Of a stretch of DNA of 64,000 nucleotides, positions 23,601 through 35,075 are shown piece by piece (within the stretch, counting starts at the first letter, position 1; the number at the start of each line of letters is the position of its first letter). The translations under genes were made by a program, and so were the position numbers. This stretch comes from Podarcis raffonei. Lineage: Eukaryota > Chordata > Lepidosauria > Squamata > Lacertidae. Location of the stretch: contig NC_070609.1 in NCBI RefSeq assembly GCF_027172205.1, forward strand, positions 59,158,501 through 59,222,500, in the 5' to 3' direction. Under the pieces are notes generated by a model. The model did not search any database and was not told the DNA's origin. It saw only the letters and a program-made list of their open reading frames with translations.

Positions 23601-26190
23601 GTTTTTCAAATGGGCTTATTCATAAAAATTACGTGAATGAGATTATCAATGAAGGTTGCCTTGGGGTTTTTTGATCCAATTCATTACCTCCAAGTGCATC
23701 ATGAATGGGGCCCATTGTGAATAACGCAGAGCCTTGGCAGATAATGCACGACCCAGGAAGAGCAATAATCTGCTGTATGAGGGCTGTCTGCTCGTAAACT
23801 TGCATCTGCATGTGGGGTTGCACAGGAAATGGAGCCCTACCTCTGGTGGCACTAATAACTCAGTGTGATGCATACAGTAGGAATATTCTTGCCCCTTTTC
23901 AAAGAAATGCAGAGGCTGAATACCATTTGTTCTTCTAATATTAGCTCATGAAAGGGAAACCCATGTGTGGTTGGGACAGCTTCAAGGTTTCATTCTAATT
24001 TAGCCTGGGTCTATGCTGTTTTAGCAAAGCTATCTGAAAGACCATGTTTTTAATGAAAGGGGTACTGTTGTTATAATATGTATTTTTAATCAATATTCTT
24101 AATATATTGTTTTAAATCCATTACTGCTTAATTACTTTTTCTTTGTTTTAGCGGTTTCCATTTTATCTCTGTTTTCGTACTTTTTGCCTGTAAGCCGCCT
24201 TCAGCCCTGGTCTGGGGAAAGGGCATGGTATAAATAAATATAATAAAAATTAAAATTTATCGGGACTAACTGCAGGCACAATGACGAGCGCTATGGCAGC
24301 TGGCAGGCGTAGATTCGCGATGTGCTCGTTGTGCCAGACGTAGAACACGTAATCAATACCTGGCCTGTTAGTAACAGGTGTGATAACTGGGCAGCAGGTC
24401 CTTCTGCCACGATGCTGTTTTGTTAACATTTCCCGTGGCACAACCTCTTTATTGCACGGTTCGTTTATCGTTAAGATAATGACATTATGAATCAGAATGA
24501 GTTGAGTAGATCATTTACAGTGGAATCCCACGCTTGGGAACATGGGGGGAGGTTGCCTTACATTTTGAACCGGGCCATTGGTCCATCTAGCTCAGGATGG
24601 TCTACACTGAGTAGCAGCAACAGCTGTCCAGAGTTTCAGATGGAGGACATTCCCAGCCATACCTGGAGATGCCAGGGATCGAACTTGAGGCCTCCTTCAT
24701 TCAAAGTGGATGCTTGGCCACTGATCTCACAGCCTTTGCCCATGTCTACTCAGAAGGAAGTCCCACTGAGTTCAATATGGCTTACTCTCAGGAAAGTGGA
24801 GTTGTAACCTTAAACTCCCCAAGTATCAGTATCACCAACAGGTATTCTGCACAAACCACAGATGATGTCATATAATTGTTCCTTGGACTGTGTAGCCATA
24901 GATGGTAGTTGAACATTGGAGCGTTCACCCATTAAAAAAAATTGAAGAGATTGTCTCCTCCCCGCCCCGCCCCCCCCCCGCCAGCCAGCCTTCCCCAAAC
25001 TGTTGTAATCCAGATATTGTTGGGTGAAAGCTCTCATCAGTCACAGCCAGCATGGCCAATGGTCATGGTCAATGGGGGCTGGAGTAAGCATTTGGACCAC
25101 ACATAATTGCACTCTAAAATATATGGGGGAAATTGCTATAGCTCAGTGCTAGTGCATAATCCTTGCACGGTAAAGATCCTGGGTTCAGTTCCTAGCATAT
25201 GGCTGCCTGAATCCCCGGAGAGCTGCTGACAGTCAGTATATAGACAAGGCTGTGCTAGATAAGGACCTAAGAGGCTCCTGGATCAGACCAGTGGCCCATC
25301 TAGTCCAACATCCTGTTCTCACAGTGGCCAACCAAGTAGGAGTTAAGCACAAGAGTGTCCTTCCCTCCCGTGGTTTCCAGCAACTGGTATTCAAAAGCAT
25401 TTCTGCTACTGTGGGGGGCAGAGCAGAGTCATTATGGGCCGGTAGCCGTCAATAGCCTTTTCCTGCATGAATTTGTCTAGTCCTCTTTTGAAGCCATGCA
25501 AGTTGGTGGCCGTCCCTGCCTCCTGTGGGAGTGAGTGTTGCGTGAAGAAGTACTTTCTTTGATCAGTAATGGATTTTCCAACAGATGGACCCATGGCCTC
25601 ACTCAGTGTAAGGCAACTTCTCATGTTCCTGTGTAAAGCAGTGCAGACCTGGGGCAGTTTTTAACCTGATATTTGTCAGTTCTTTTGAAATGTAGTCATT
25701 TTCTCTTTTGTCTCTCTTCCAGGTTCCTGTTGCATGCAAATCCTGTCCGTGTGGCTATATATTTATCAGTCGAAAACTCTTGCATGCTAAACGTTCTGAA
25801 AGGCTGCCGTCCTCAGGTACTTTTCTATTTGATGGCTTTGCTTAGATTGCCGTGGTTTTAAAAGAGTACAGCTGAAGGGGAAGGATTAAGTAGTGTCCCC
25901 ACCCCCCAGGATATCCCTGGGTGCCAGCTTCCACTGCTGGTTCCTGGCACAGACCAAGACTGCTATACATCTCTGCTATATAATGTTTTGTTCAGGTGCT
26001 GTAATGGGTATTCTGCTGCTGACATATCAGTTGGGCAAAATGTGGGTTTTCTTTTGACACAGAGGTTCAGAAATGTTTTCTGCCTCTGGCTTTGTTTACC
26101 CAACCCTTTCCCTACCTCCTTCCTTTACTTTCTTCTCTATCTCTTGTACTCCTTTTCATTTATGCCAAATCCTGCCTGTTTGATGAGTTC

Positions 26191-26226
<36 letters not shown>

Positions 26227-28940
26227 TCCAGCCTTTTGATTTTTAACCAGTTTCCGTCAACCTGTTGCCCTTCAGATGCTTTAGACTGCATTTCCCATCA
26301 GCCTTCTGATGGGAATTGTAGTTCTAAGCATTTGGAGGGTGCCACCAGCTTGGCAAAAGCTGCTCTTACTTCCTGTACACCTCCGCTCCTGTTTTCTTTC
26401 TGGTTCAGCAATTTGGGTATTATTAATTGTGCAGATTGTGGCAAGAAAAAGGCGAAACTGTTTGGTTACGTGATCTTTTGAAGCATTGAATTTGGAAAGA
26501 AAAGCATCCCTGGTTATAGAGGCAATTTCATTTTGACATTTATGCTTTGTGAATAATATCTCTTTAAAAAAAAGCTGGGTGAAGAGGCTGGGGTGGTGCA
26601 GATAAACGCTATGGTGGAGTCAAAGGGCTCACATTGAGCAATGTCAGAGAAGTAGATCTTAAAATGTACAGTATCATAATAATGGTGGTGATAATGTGTT
26701 GAAACAGAAAGCAGAAGTGAAGCTAAGAGGAGACGGACAGAGAGAGTCACAAGAGAGAGGATAAACTCCGTGGTAAATAAAGATTTAGAAAACAGGAGAA
26801 GATCCAGATCAAACAGCCATTCGGATCACAGTAGAAGAGGAAGAGGACGACCAAAGACCACCTCAGCGAAAAAACACGAGGAGGAAAGAGGTATAAAAGG
26901 CAGAGAGCTGCTGCTTGCTGATCTTAGCATGCTGTAGAGGCCACAAGCATATGAGGGTCTGTGAGTTTCTTTCCCCCACACACACGAGGAAGAAGGGGAG
27001 GGGAGCTTCGTTTTTGCCTTTGTGATGATTTCCTCGTTTTGGTCGAACGGACTGGGGAGTGTTGTGGTAGGGAAGGCAAACATCCTTCCTTCTGAGGAAA
27101 TTAGAGTTGTTTTATAAGCTATGCTTACAGGGCTGCCTTGTGAACCTACCCAGCCTTTGCTTCTGAGGCTGCCTCTTACTTGCAGAGATAATCACTGGGT
27201 GGGAAATGGAAGAGGTCAAAACATCAAACACCCCATCACATTTCCAGTGTCAAATCTAGATTGGGCAGGTCAGGGAGTGGGGGAGCAGGATACTGTCACC
27301 AGCCTCATGTGAGGCACGATGCAAAGTCACATTATTAGCACAGGGCAGGATCCTGGTGGCCACAGCAAACCGCCAGTCAGAATAGTGGACCGCTGAGGAT
27401 CAAGCTTAAACACTGATGTGGTTTGCCAGTGGTAAACTGTGGTTTGTCGTGAATGAGACAGCCTGCTTGTGCCACTGTGGCTGTTTTGCTCTTCCTCAAG
27501 TCCTACTGCTGCCACCACACTAGCCATGGTTTGGCTTAGTGTTTCATTCAAACCTGGGCTCATGGCTTGTCTCATTCTGAACAAACCATGTTTTTTCCTT
27601 GGCATGTTCCAAACAAACCACAAGCCTGGGTTCAGATGCATTGCTAAGCTAGGCCGCGTCTTAACTCATAGCGCAGCAGGAGTGGGAGAGGAGTGAAGCA
27701 GCTACAGTCGTCGCCCTGTGCACCCTGCATACATGTCCGTCTATGGTAAGCCATAGTTTGGCTTACAGTGGCATGCAAATGAAGTCATTATGATGATTAT
27801 AAAATCAAGGCAGTCCCAGCTGTCATAATTTGCCATGGGGAGCTCCCATTGTGAGTGCAGTAAGTAGGACAAATAAAAGAAAGCCTGCTAAGAAATTGCT
27901 GAGTTACAGCACTTCAAAGATTTCTGACTTGAAGTGCAGTTTATAATATATCCTGCCCCCTCCCCCCGGCCACCTAAAACATACCTCCTAGCTTTTCCTT
28001 TCTTCAGGTTTAGGTTGTCTCAAAAATTACAGGGGTCTGTTTTGGTAAAATTTCTGTTTTTCTTTAACTACTTGGTTCATTAAAGTAATGTTTGTTCTCA
28101 TTTCTGAAAAGTTGGCTCATAAATTAAGGGGATCTTGGCGTGTAACTAAACATATGGATTCTGCCTCTCTTTGGCAACTGTGTTTCTTAAGACAGGCCGA
28201 TCATGAGTGTTCATAACAGTTGTTTTGTCTTTTCTGTATATCTGGTTGGTTTTTTAATCCAATGTGTAGTCTCTTGAGAATGTACTTTATTTTATGAGAT
28301 AATGGCTGTGAACCCCGTTTGTTTTGTACAGTTTTTTAATTTTAAAAATAGTTCATATTTCTTACTTGATTGTTACTTTCACTTCATAATAAAGCCTTGA
28401 AAATTATATATTAAAAATACCTGACACATTAATGCCATTAACTGTTAAAACCTCCTTTTTCATGGTGTATACATTTGAGTCACAATCTTTTCATTTTATC
28501 TCTATGAGACATGGCTGTATATAACTAGAATTACTGAAATGACCTAAACTAGGGTCATTCTTTTATAGGAAGGTATCTGTCTTCACATAATCTTCATATT
28601 GGCAAAGTGCACAGCATAATTAATTGCATGGCTTAAATCAACAGAGCGATTATTGACCGCTGTCAGGTTTTATACAAACCGTTTTTCTTCATGGGGGGAA
28701 TGTGGCTAAATATATTTAGACCAACACAGCAAAAGAGTGTTCGTCTGCGTGTCCAATTCCTGCTTTTTAAAAGTAGCTGAAATAATACTTGGCTCATGCA
28801 ATGCCTTTTCTTTCTCTGCAGAGAAACAAGAGAAAGAAGTTGACATGTATGCAAACCTATCTGACGAAAAGGCTTTCGTATTTTCCGTGGCCTTGGCAGA
28901 AATAAACAGAAAAATAATCAACCAGAGGCTTATTCTGTGA
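17621..28940 (+). CDS. C16orf87: C16orf87 orthologue (UPF0547 zinc-ribbon protein), complete, 4 exons
   Basis: Joined CDS 17621-17686, 25723-25816, 26708-26890, 28822-28940 gives 153 residues; phases agree at every junction. The human protein, from memory, has 154. The N terminus has an apparent zinc ribbon with C16, C19, C27, C30 and C32 (CPEC and CKSCPCGY). Residues about 54-115 are Arg/Lys/Ser-rich with an [10 protein letters not shown]-hook-like motif and a likely nuclear localisation signal. The C terminus ([20 protein letters not shown], ending QRLIL) is almost identical to human. The protein has no known enzymatic activity. I recall proteomic links to HDAC1/2-MIER complexes but cannot verify them here. 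It lies between GPT2 (divergent) and MYLK3 (same strand). Confidence 0.96.
18285..18382 (+). repeat. Old interspersed repeat fragment
   Basis: ACTCCTATGCACGTCTGCTC, then CAGGGCATATTCCCAGGG and AAGATTGCAGCCTTAGG; same type as 9905-9990 and 24745-24815. Confidence 0.5.
19150..19260 (-). repeat. MIR/CORE-SINE-like remnant
   Basis: TCACAACAACCCTGTGAAGT then GGTTATGCTGAGCGAGACTG and a decayed B-box region; the block order matches 316-500. Confidence 0.5.
20505..20600. repeat. Fragment of the CTACAATTCCCAGAGTGG DNA-element family
   Basis: GGAGATACAATTCTCAAGAG and AGGGAATTGTAGCTCTGTGA face each other around a TAGGGAA-type centre. Family members are at 41115-41290, 46139-46280, 51085-51290 and 53930-54503. 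Confidence 0.5.
20690..21155 (+). repeat. CR1/L3-like LINE 3' fragment
   Basis: Plus-orientation copy with GTACTTCTTCATGCAGCACA, AACTGTGGAAGTCCCACAGG, AGGATGCTGGACTAGATGGG, CCATTGGCCTGATCCAGAAG and the TTCTTATGTTCTT end. An 8-bp-type 3' repeat is typical of CR1-like elements; the clade is inferred. Confidence 0.55.
21445..21690. repeat. Palindromic repeat split by the 21503-21645 SINE
   Basis: Left half has CGGAGTAGGCCCATTGAAGT to GCAAGTTAGTCACG; right half has TTAATTTCAGTAGGTCTCC and TTAGTAGGACTAATATTGG. Joined in order they match the layout at 2209-2310. Confidence 0.55.
21503..21645 (+). mobile_element. tRNA-Lys-headed SINE with CR1-like tail
   Basis: The head reads like tRNA-Lys (CCAGGTAGCTCAGTTGGTAG, GAGACTTAATCTCAGGG, GTGGGTTCCAGCCCCA) and the tail is CR1-like (GGTTGGACTAGATGATTC, CTATGATTCTTTGG). 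It splits a palindromic repeat whose halves lie on either side (AGTTAGTC before, TTAATTTCAG after). The decayed B box and the fused tail show it is not a functional tRNA gene. Confidence 0.85.
24065..24258 (+). repeat. L2-like LINE 3' end
   Basis: TGTAAGCCGCCTTCAGCCCT, GGTCTGGGGAAAGGGCATGG and TATAAATAAATATAATAAAA match the 3' end of the L2 at 13356-15006. Confidence 0.65.
24575..24740 (-). repeat. tRNA-Ala-derived SINE
   Basis: GGCCATTGGTCCATCTAGCT, CAGCTGTCCAGAGTTTCAGA and CCTGGAGATGCCAGGGATCG. The last is the reverse complement of a tRNA-Ala-like T arm. Confidence 0.7.
24745..24815 (+). repeat. Old interspersed repeat fragment
   Basis: TCTACTCAGAAGGAAGTCCC, GAGTTCAATATGGCTTACTC and GTTGTAACCTTAA; same type as 9905-9990. 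Confidence 0.5.
25000..25100. repeat. hAT-like foldback MITE remnant
   Basis: TTCCCCAAACTGTTGTAATC at the left, CAGCCAGCATGGCCAATGGT in the centre. Diverged relative of 37028-37163. Confidence 0.45.
25125..25260 (+). repeat. tRNA-Ala-derived SINE, diverged
   Basis: GCTATAGCTCAGTGCTAGTG (A-box-like), GGGTTCAGTTCCTAGCAT (B-box-like) and GAGCTGCTGACAGTCAGTAT, plus orientation. Confidence 0.6.
25260..25625 (-). repeat. CR1/L3-like LINE 3' fragment
   Basis: GGATCAGACCAGTGGCCCAT, CAACATCCTGTTCTCACAGT, TTTCCAGCAACTGGTATTC and GTGAAGAAGTACTTTCTTTG: the reverse of the 20690-21155 copy. Confidence 0.55.
25723..25816 (+). CDS. C16orf87: C16orf87 coding exon 2
   Basis: Acceptor TCTCTCTTCCAG, then [20 protein letters not shown] through [11 protein letters not shown], ending one base into a codon at donor GTACTT. 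It holds the second half of the zinc ribbon. Confidence 0.96.
26188..26228. repeat. (TTTC)n microsatellite
   Basis: About ten tandem TTTC units in C16orf87 intron 2. Confidence 0.95.
26262..26352. repeat. hAT-like foldback MITE
   Basis: GACTGCATTTCCCATCAGCC faces GATGGGAATTGTAGTTCTAA around a very short centre; outer arms GTTGCCCTTCAGATGCTT and AGCATTTGGAGGGTGCCACC. Confidence 0.65.
26708..26890 (+). CDS. C16orf87: C16orf87 coding exon 3
   Basis: Encodes the basic low-complexity middle of the protein, including [23 protein letters not shown] and [17 protein letters not shown]. Starts two bases into a codon and ends at AGAG with donor GTATAA. In-frame stops just upstream (TGA TAA near 26690) force the acceptor to be the AG at 26706-26707. 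The next AG, 8 bases on, would shift the frame. Confidence 0.93.
26891..28821 (+). other. C16orf87 intron 3
   Basis: No clear repeat family or exon recognised; AT-rich in its second half. Ends at a good acceptor (TTTCTTTCTCTGCAG). Confidence 0.5.
28822..28940 (+). CDS. C16orf87: C16orf87 coding exon 4 (last)
   Basis: Encodes [19 protein letters not shown] through [12 protein letters not shown] and the TGA stop at 28938-28940. This is the most conserved part of the protein relative to human. Confidence 0.97.
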
Positions 28941-29520
28941 TTGCCTGGCCCAGGACCTATGCATGCTATGGTGTTTAAGCCAGGCAGTGGATTTCGAACT
29001 GTCGGTGGCCTCTAAAGCAAGGAATGCCGCTGTCTGCCTTAGTGAAGGCTGTATGTCTCTTTTCCTTGCTGACCTTCTGCTGCGGCTGCTGCTGTTTGGA
29101 TTATGCAGACTTCTTGTTCCAGCTAATTGTCAAGAAGGAAGACGACTAGCACTTTGCTTGGGGGGGGGGGAGAAATCAAAATCTGATGAACGTGGCATCT
29201 TGAAGAACTCAACAGAGTTGTTAAAAACTGTTCTTTTGAACACTTCTGCAATTAAAATGCAATGTTTTAATTAATTTAAATCTCCTTCACCATAGAGTTC
29301 AGATTTTGCAGCTTTATTGAAGCTTACATGTACATAGTTAAGCTAACTTCTTAATAAATCAATATTCTGGTGTTTGTTTTTATTAATCTGCTGAATTGAT
29401 CTGGGAGCCATAGCGTGTTTTTACTTCCGGTTTAAGAGAGTCTGAATAAACGCTTCTTAAGTCAGCGTACAGATCATTTGTGCACAGAGCAGAAGTGTGA
29501 TATATGGGCAATAAAGTGAA
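28941..29520 (+). other. C16orf87: C16orf87 3' UTR and poly(A) signals
   Basis: Candidate AATAAA signals lie at 29353-29358, 29445-29450 and 29510-29515. Which is used cannot be told from sequence alone. Confidence 0.55.
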
Positions 29521-30382
29521 TATCAATTATTCCTCTTTTTTTCCAGAAGCATTGATGCATTTGTGTTGGACTGTCACCCCTTTAATCTCAGCTGCAGAAT
29601 CAAACTAGTTTGATTAATATGCATACATCTACATGTGACGAAAACAGCAGCTTTGAAGCGTGGGGGGGGGGGGGGACGGGGACCGACGACAACCCATACT
29701 TTTGCTGTAAGACTAAAAGGGTTTTTAACAGGGAAGACCTGAAATCTTGCTAGGAAATCTTCCGGAAGGGGATTGTATAGATTCCATGTTGGGCTGTTTT
29801 TTCCCTAGAGATGATTTGCACTTGTGCAAACCTTGTTTGTTTTATTTATAGAAGTATTTCCATAGCTTATCTGCAGGTGGTCCCATTTTGGATACATTGT
29901 CAACAACACTCATACTTGGACATTGAAAATAGAGGGAGCCAGCTGGGCCTGCAAAAAAAGGCAACAGTATGGAGTGCTGTTTCTAGCCGGCTAGCAGACA
30001 CACTGCCCTTTTCCAGGACACTCTGTTACATCCCCTCTTAATTTTATGCCTGCCCCCTCCAACAGTCATTCCATGGCCACTGAGCTTGCTCAGAGCCCAC
30101 AGCCTGGGGCCGCCACAATTCCGTCAGAGGCCAAGTTTGGGCCGTGAGCCACCTACTGGTTCAATCCTGGTACTGCCAGTGCATTTAGCTTACTTGAAAT
30201 GCTTTCCTTTTGCATGCTGATGATAAGAATTCCTTTTTCCAGGGGGCATCATGGACCCTTGCGACTGAGTGGGCTAAGTGAGTGCCTTGAAGGGCTTTCT
30301 AATGAGGATAAGCAGAACAGCCCACTAAAAGCTGTTGACAGTCGAATGGAGAAAACAAAATTCCCAACATCTTTCAGAATGC

Positions 30383-30385
<3 letters not shown>

Positions 30386-30434
<49 letters not shown>
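30386..30434. repeat. (TA)n microsatellite
   Basis: About 24 uninterrupted TA units. Confidence 0.97.
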
Positions 30435-30437
<3 letters not shown>

Positions 30438-31044
30438 GATCTCCTTTAAAAAAATGGAAACAAATTTCTTTGGTAAAGCATATATCTTGTCTTTTGGGAA
30501 ACCCTCTCAAGAAACCAACCTCTGCGCAGGGAAAAAAATAAGCTGTTGCCTCTTTAATTTCAAATGCGATTAAAAATAACTCTCGACTTCACTGGAAAAT
30601 CATTTCACTTCCTGCAAGCAAAGCCTATAATTTATAACATTGTGGGGAGCCTTTGTTTCTGTTGTGTGGTTTCTCTCACCGCCCCTTACCTTCCTGCCCA
30701 GTTCTCTAGCTCTTCAAATTGTAGGCTGTGCCTCTACATTTTTAATTCGTTGTGCATGGAGAACATTGGCGCTGAGTTGTCTTTGAGCCCTTGAAAGCTG
30801 GAGTTGGAAAGCTGGACTTCGGGTGCTTATTTACAGCAAGCGCACAAGCTTGCCATTGCTTTAAGTACTTGAGGCCAGGAGCAATTATGGAAATAGGATT
30901 GTAGAACTAATAAGATGTGTGTCTCTCCCTACCCCCCCCCCCCCAAACCAATACCCATATGGACAACTTGGAACAACTTTGGAAAACCACCAACATTGTA
31001 TTAATTGACATTCTGGTCTGTGAACAGCAGCAATTTGGAATGTA

Positions 31045-31430
31045 AGAGCATAAGAAGTGCCCTGCTGGATCAGGCCAGTGATCCATCTAGCCCAGCAACC
31101 TGTTCTCACTGCGACCAGCCAGATGCTGGTGGGAAGCCGGCAAGCTGGACCTGAGCAGAGCAGCACACTGTGTATACCAGCAAGTGGCATTCAGAGGCAA
31201 GATGTATCTGACTGTGGAGGTAGAGCTTAGCCATTGTGGCTAGTAGCCACCAATAGCCTTCTCTCCCATTATTTTTTCCAATCTTTTAAAGCTAGGTTGG
31301 TGGCCATCACTGCATCCATACTTTAACTGCTGCATGAAGGGGGACTTTTCTCTGTCTTGAATCTTCCAACATTCAGCTTCATTGGATGCCGACTAGTTCT
31401 GCCGTTATGAGACAGGGAGAAAAACTTTCC
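31045..31430 (-). repeat. CR1/L3-like LINE 3' fragment
   Basis: CCTGCTGGATCAGGCCAGTG, CATCTAGCCCAGCAACCTGT, TCTGACTGTGGAGGTAGAGC and CTTCCAACATTCAGCTTCAT, minus orientation. Confidence 0.55.
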
Positions 31431-31589
31431 TATCCATTTTTTTACATGCCATGCATAATTTTAGAAACTTCCGATCATGCCACCATGGGTGGCATACGTG
31501 TGAAGCTTGTGTCTTTCCAGGTGGTTGTTGGACTCCCAACAGCTTCAGCCAGTGTGAGGTCAACATCTGATTAACAGAAAGATGCAGAA

Positions 31590-31985
31590 ACACTAGGAAT
31601 GGAGGAAAAATGGACTATGCATTTAAATCCAAAACTATCAAATTTGCCTTTTGAAAATATGCAAACCGAAACATAGCTATCATTTGAAATTCGCACTTAC
31701 CTGAATTTTCTAACAAGGTTCTCCAGCATTCACAAAAATGCATATATTAGGGGAAAGCGCATATGGAAATGAAAATATCAGTGACTATAACGTGCAAATA
31801 TGCTGTATATTCGGGAAAATAGCTTGCAAAACTGTCAAAACAATATAAAAAGTGTTTATTGGGAAAATTTTGCCATAAAGTAAATGCTGAATTTTCATGC
31901 GGATTTCTTTGTGAAGATAGAATTGGTGCAAAATGTAGAAAACAGAATTTAAGAATGAGAAACAGAGATCCAAATTAACTGATCC
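31590..31985 (+). repeat. Second copy of the ACTAGGGATGGA inverted-repeat element, diverged
   Basis: Starts CACTAGGAATGGAGGAAAAA and shares in order GAAACATAGCTATC, GGTTCTCCAGCATTCACAAA, GTGTTTATTGGGAAAATTTT and GAATTTAAGAATGAGAAACA with 13310-15405. It lacks the L2 insert, so it shows the empty form. Confidence 0.6.
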
Positions 31986-33061
31986 TCTCATAAACACCCT
32001 GCAAGCCTTTCAGGAAGGATGCACATTGCTGAATAAACCACACTGCCAACAAAATGAAGATCAATGCTTTGCGAATTGGGATCAATGCTCATCTGGAGGA
32101 TGTATTTGGGACTTTATCTAGCAGTTATTCATGTTTGGCACCTATTGAGGAAGAGGTGGTTTCTCTTTCCCCGTTCTACACTTCTTGTTCAAAGAAATCA
32201 GAGATGAAAGCAAAACTGCGGAGCTCAATGATGTACACATGATTTGCATTCTTTCAGACAACATTCCAGATGCACGCAGGAAAGATAAACATCATGATTA
32301 ACAATAAATCGGAGCAAATGCTTGTCAAACCCCAGGCATAATAATTAAAAAACTGTGTAAGCTTTATGCAAAAAAAGGTCAGGACAGCTGCTCATTTAGC
32401 AGGCTGGCCTGGAGGGGGAGCCCCATGACATTCTCTTGCTTTAAAGCCTGACTTGGGGGGGGGGAGATACATGGCAACTTCTACGGCTAGGTGGCAGTAT
32501 ATTCCCAAGAGAAAAAACATACCCCATATTCTGCTGTACTGTGGCTATTTGGCCATTAGAAGCAAAGGGCATGCCATGCAGCTGCCTGGTAGCCCTGGCT
32601 GCCCCTTTTTATTTGCAAAGCACCCTCGGGAGGGAGCGATTTGCATCTGAGAAATACGAAGAAGGCTGTGCCTTACCCTTTCTTTGCCACATGCTTTCAG
32701 CTGAAACTGCTTTCTGGCCCACACCCAATACTTTTACTGCTGGGACGCTCCAGGCCCATGCTGGTGAGCTGTTTATTTTTTAAGCACCTCATCCATCACT
32801 GTGGAAGGTTGCCTGGATGGAAAAGTGGCCATTATGCTGGAAACCCTCCACTATTTTACGTCTCCTTTCATTATGCATTTCCTCTTCTTTTTGGTGAAGC
32901 CTAAGTGGGCACCCTGGGGCTTGATGGTGGTGGTGTTGAGTAGAAACATGCCCTGCGTGCCCCTCTGGCAGATAGAGAGGAGGAGACCATTGGGTCAAGA
33001 AGGCGGTTTTTGCATATGATATACAGTATATAGAATAAATGTTCATAAATGTACAAGGCAA

Positions 33062-33076
33062 ACACACACACACACA
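33062..33076. repeat. Short (CA)n tract
   Basis: About seven CA units; a second CA-rich patch lies near 33728-33765. Confidence 0.8.
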
Positions 33077-34739
33077 AGTACAGTGTCTGAAACAGTACAG
33101 GAGAGCAACCCTGAAGCCATTTTGACTCTCCCACATTGACCTCAAATATTTATCTGCAAGGAGGAAGGTAATGGGAAAAGCTTTCCAGTTTTCTTTGGAC
33201 TGTAGGGGCTTACACCCCCCTTTGCAAATACAGTCTGGCAAGTATCTGTTAAGCTGAGCAAACTATCAATATATGTAAGAGGTTCAGGAACTAAAGTATT
33301 TACCATCACAAAAGAATGGCCAGAGTGCCCAGGTTGAGCAATGATTGACCATTATCAGGTATCCTGATGGTGGTCTTGGGGGGGTGGTTTTCTTGAGCTA
33401 CAGGGGATGCAATTTAAAAAGTCTATATAAGAGCTTGCACACCACTGTTTGGGGTTCCTCTCCTCCCTCCCTGCGTGTGGTCAGCTTTTGTAACAGTTTA
33501 ATAATGATCATGCTTACTTGCTGCTTTGCTTCTTAATATTCTCTGGTTGGCCTCTTACTTAAGGACTCTATTTGGGCTCTTGGATACCTCATAAGGGAAA
33601 AGGAGCAGTATTTTCTTATAACACTTGGAAACAGCATCATTTTATTAGAGCAACCGATGAAGGTGGAAGCCAACATGTTTTGCTTTAAGAAATTAAATTT
33701 TCTGTTTTCTACTCACTGTAATAAATACACACACACAGACGCACACACACACAAACAAACACGCTTTCTTTTTCTTTAAAAAGAGGCCATGGCCCAAACT
33801 CGTCTCCAGAGGGCAACCTACACTGGCAAACTGCATTTTATAAACAAGGAACAAGCCCTGATTTTCTCCCCAGCCTCATGTAGCCTACCTCAAAAATGAG
33901 AAACAGCCGGGAGAAGTGTCCTGTCCCTGGTAATGTTGCCAGGACGTATATGTATGTGATCAGCCTTTTGGGGGAAGGTTTAAAAATGGAAGGCCTTTGG
34001 TCCTGGGGTGATTTCCTCCCTGTGTGTTAAGAGATGCAGGAGACAAATAGATACTAATTAGCTGTGGAGAGAGCCTTGTGGCTCCCTGACCTTTTGCTCT
34101 AATCCATTTGGAGCGGAGCACCCTATTGAAATATGTTTGTGCCAAGGCAGGACAGTCAGTGTAGCTTGGGCTGCTGCATGATGCCTCTTCTGCTGGAGAC
34201 CTTGACAGATCCATAAGTGTTTGTTTCCCTTTCCCCCCTTTCCCCCATAACAGTTTGCAGCGGTCCTTTTACATCTTTGTTTTGTTATTTAAGGCTTCTG
34301 CCCTCCCAGCCCATCTTCCAGGTTTTCAGTGTTGTGCTGCATTCCTTCGTCTCCCCTGCTGCTGTTCCTCGGAAGTGCTATATGCTGGTATCCAATGCGG
34401 CTTTGGTGCACGGATGGAAGACGAATGAAAGGGTAGGTACCGGTGGAGTGGGCAATGCTGGCTTTTCTTTGTATTTGTGGCGCTTTCAGGCATATTTCTT
34501 GCGAATCATGAATGTGAAGTTGTACCCGGGGGGCCCCTTCCAGGCTGGTGTTTTTCTGCAATTGTAATGGATTAGTGGTGGAATTATCCCGGGCCGTCCA
34601 CACATTGTGCTGCTTTCTTAGCATTCCTGTTGAGATGTGACAGGTGCAGGCTATCTGTACTTCCTGGAAACAATTGAAGACATGCTTGTTCTGACAATCT
34701 TTCCCAGGATCAAAGCAGTTTGATCAAAAAGGATAAAAT

Positions 34740-35075
34740 GATAATTTTTTTTCAGTAAGAACAACGGACAACAATAACTTAAAACAATTGAACAAATTTA
34801 AAGCAGTAATAAACTAAGAACAGATTGAAACAAGTATGATCATTCTGACTATCTTGGTAGGCTGGTTTAAAGAAAAATTCTTTAAGCAGAAGCTCAAAAG
34901 AGTACAGTGAAGGCACCTGCCTGGTATCAATAGGCAGGGAGTTCCAAAGTGTGGGTTCTTCTGTCTTGATTTAAATATATATGGTTCTGTGTTTGCAACT
35001 CTTTTTAACCATCTTATGTGTAAACCTCCTTGTAGTGGTGGTTTAGAAGATGATTAATAAATCAGTAACAACCAC
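34740..35075 (+). repeat. L2-like LINE 3' region, diverged
   Basis: Contains GTGAAGGCACCTGCCTGGTA, TCAATAGGCAGGGAGTTCCA and, 3', GTAAACCTCCTTGTAGTGGT with a TTAATAAATCAG end. The block order resembles other L2-type 3' ends here. Confidence 0.45.

Larger units (their letters stand above)
17687..25722 (+). other. C16orf87 intron 1 (8.0 kb)
   Basis: GTAAGG donor to CTTCCAG acceptor. Contains old repeats at 18285-18382 and 19150-19260, a degraded element at 20505-20600, CR1-like sequence at 20690-21155, a palindromic repeat split by a SINE at 21445-21690, an L2 tail at 24065-24258, and tRNA-Ala SINEs at 24575-24740 and 25125-25260. The interval 21700-24060 shows nothing recognisable. No additional exon seen. 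Confidence 0.7.
25817..26707 (+). other. C16orf87 intron 2
   Basis: Contains a (TTTC)n tract at 26188-26228 and a hAT-like foldback at 26262-26352. It ends at a pyrimidine-poor acceptor (GTTGAAACAG). Confidence 0.6.

Noticed and set aside
34217-34567. 116-codon plus-strand frame in the intergenic interval
   Set aside because: It has no recognisable domain, no partner exons and no coding signal beyond chance length.
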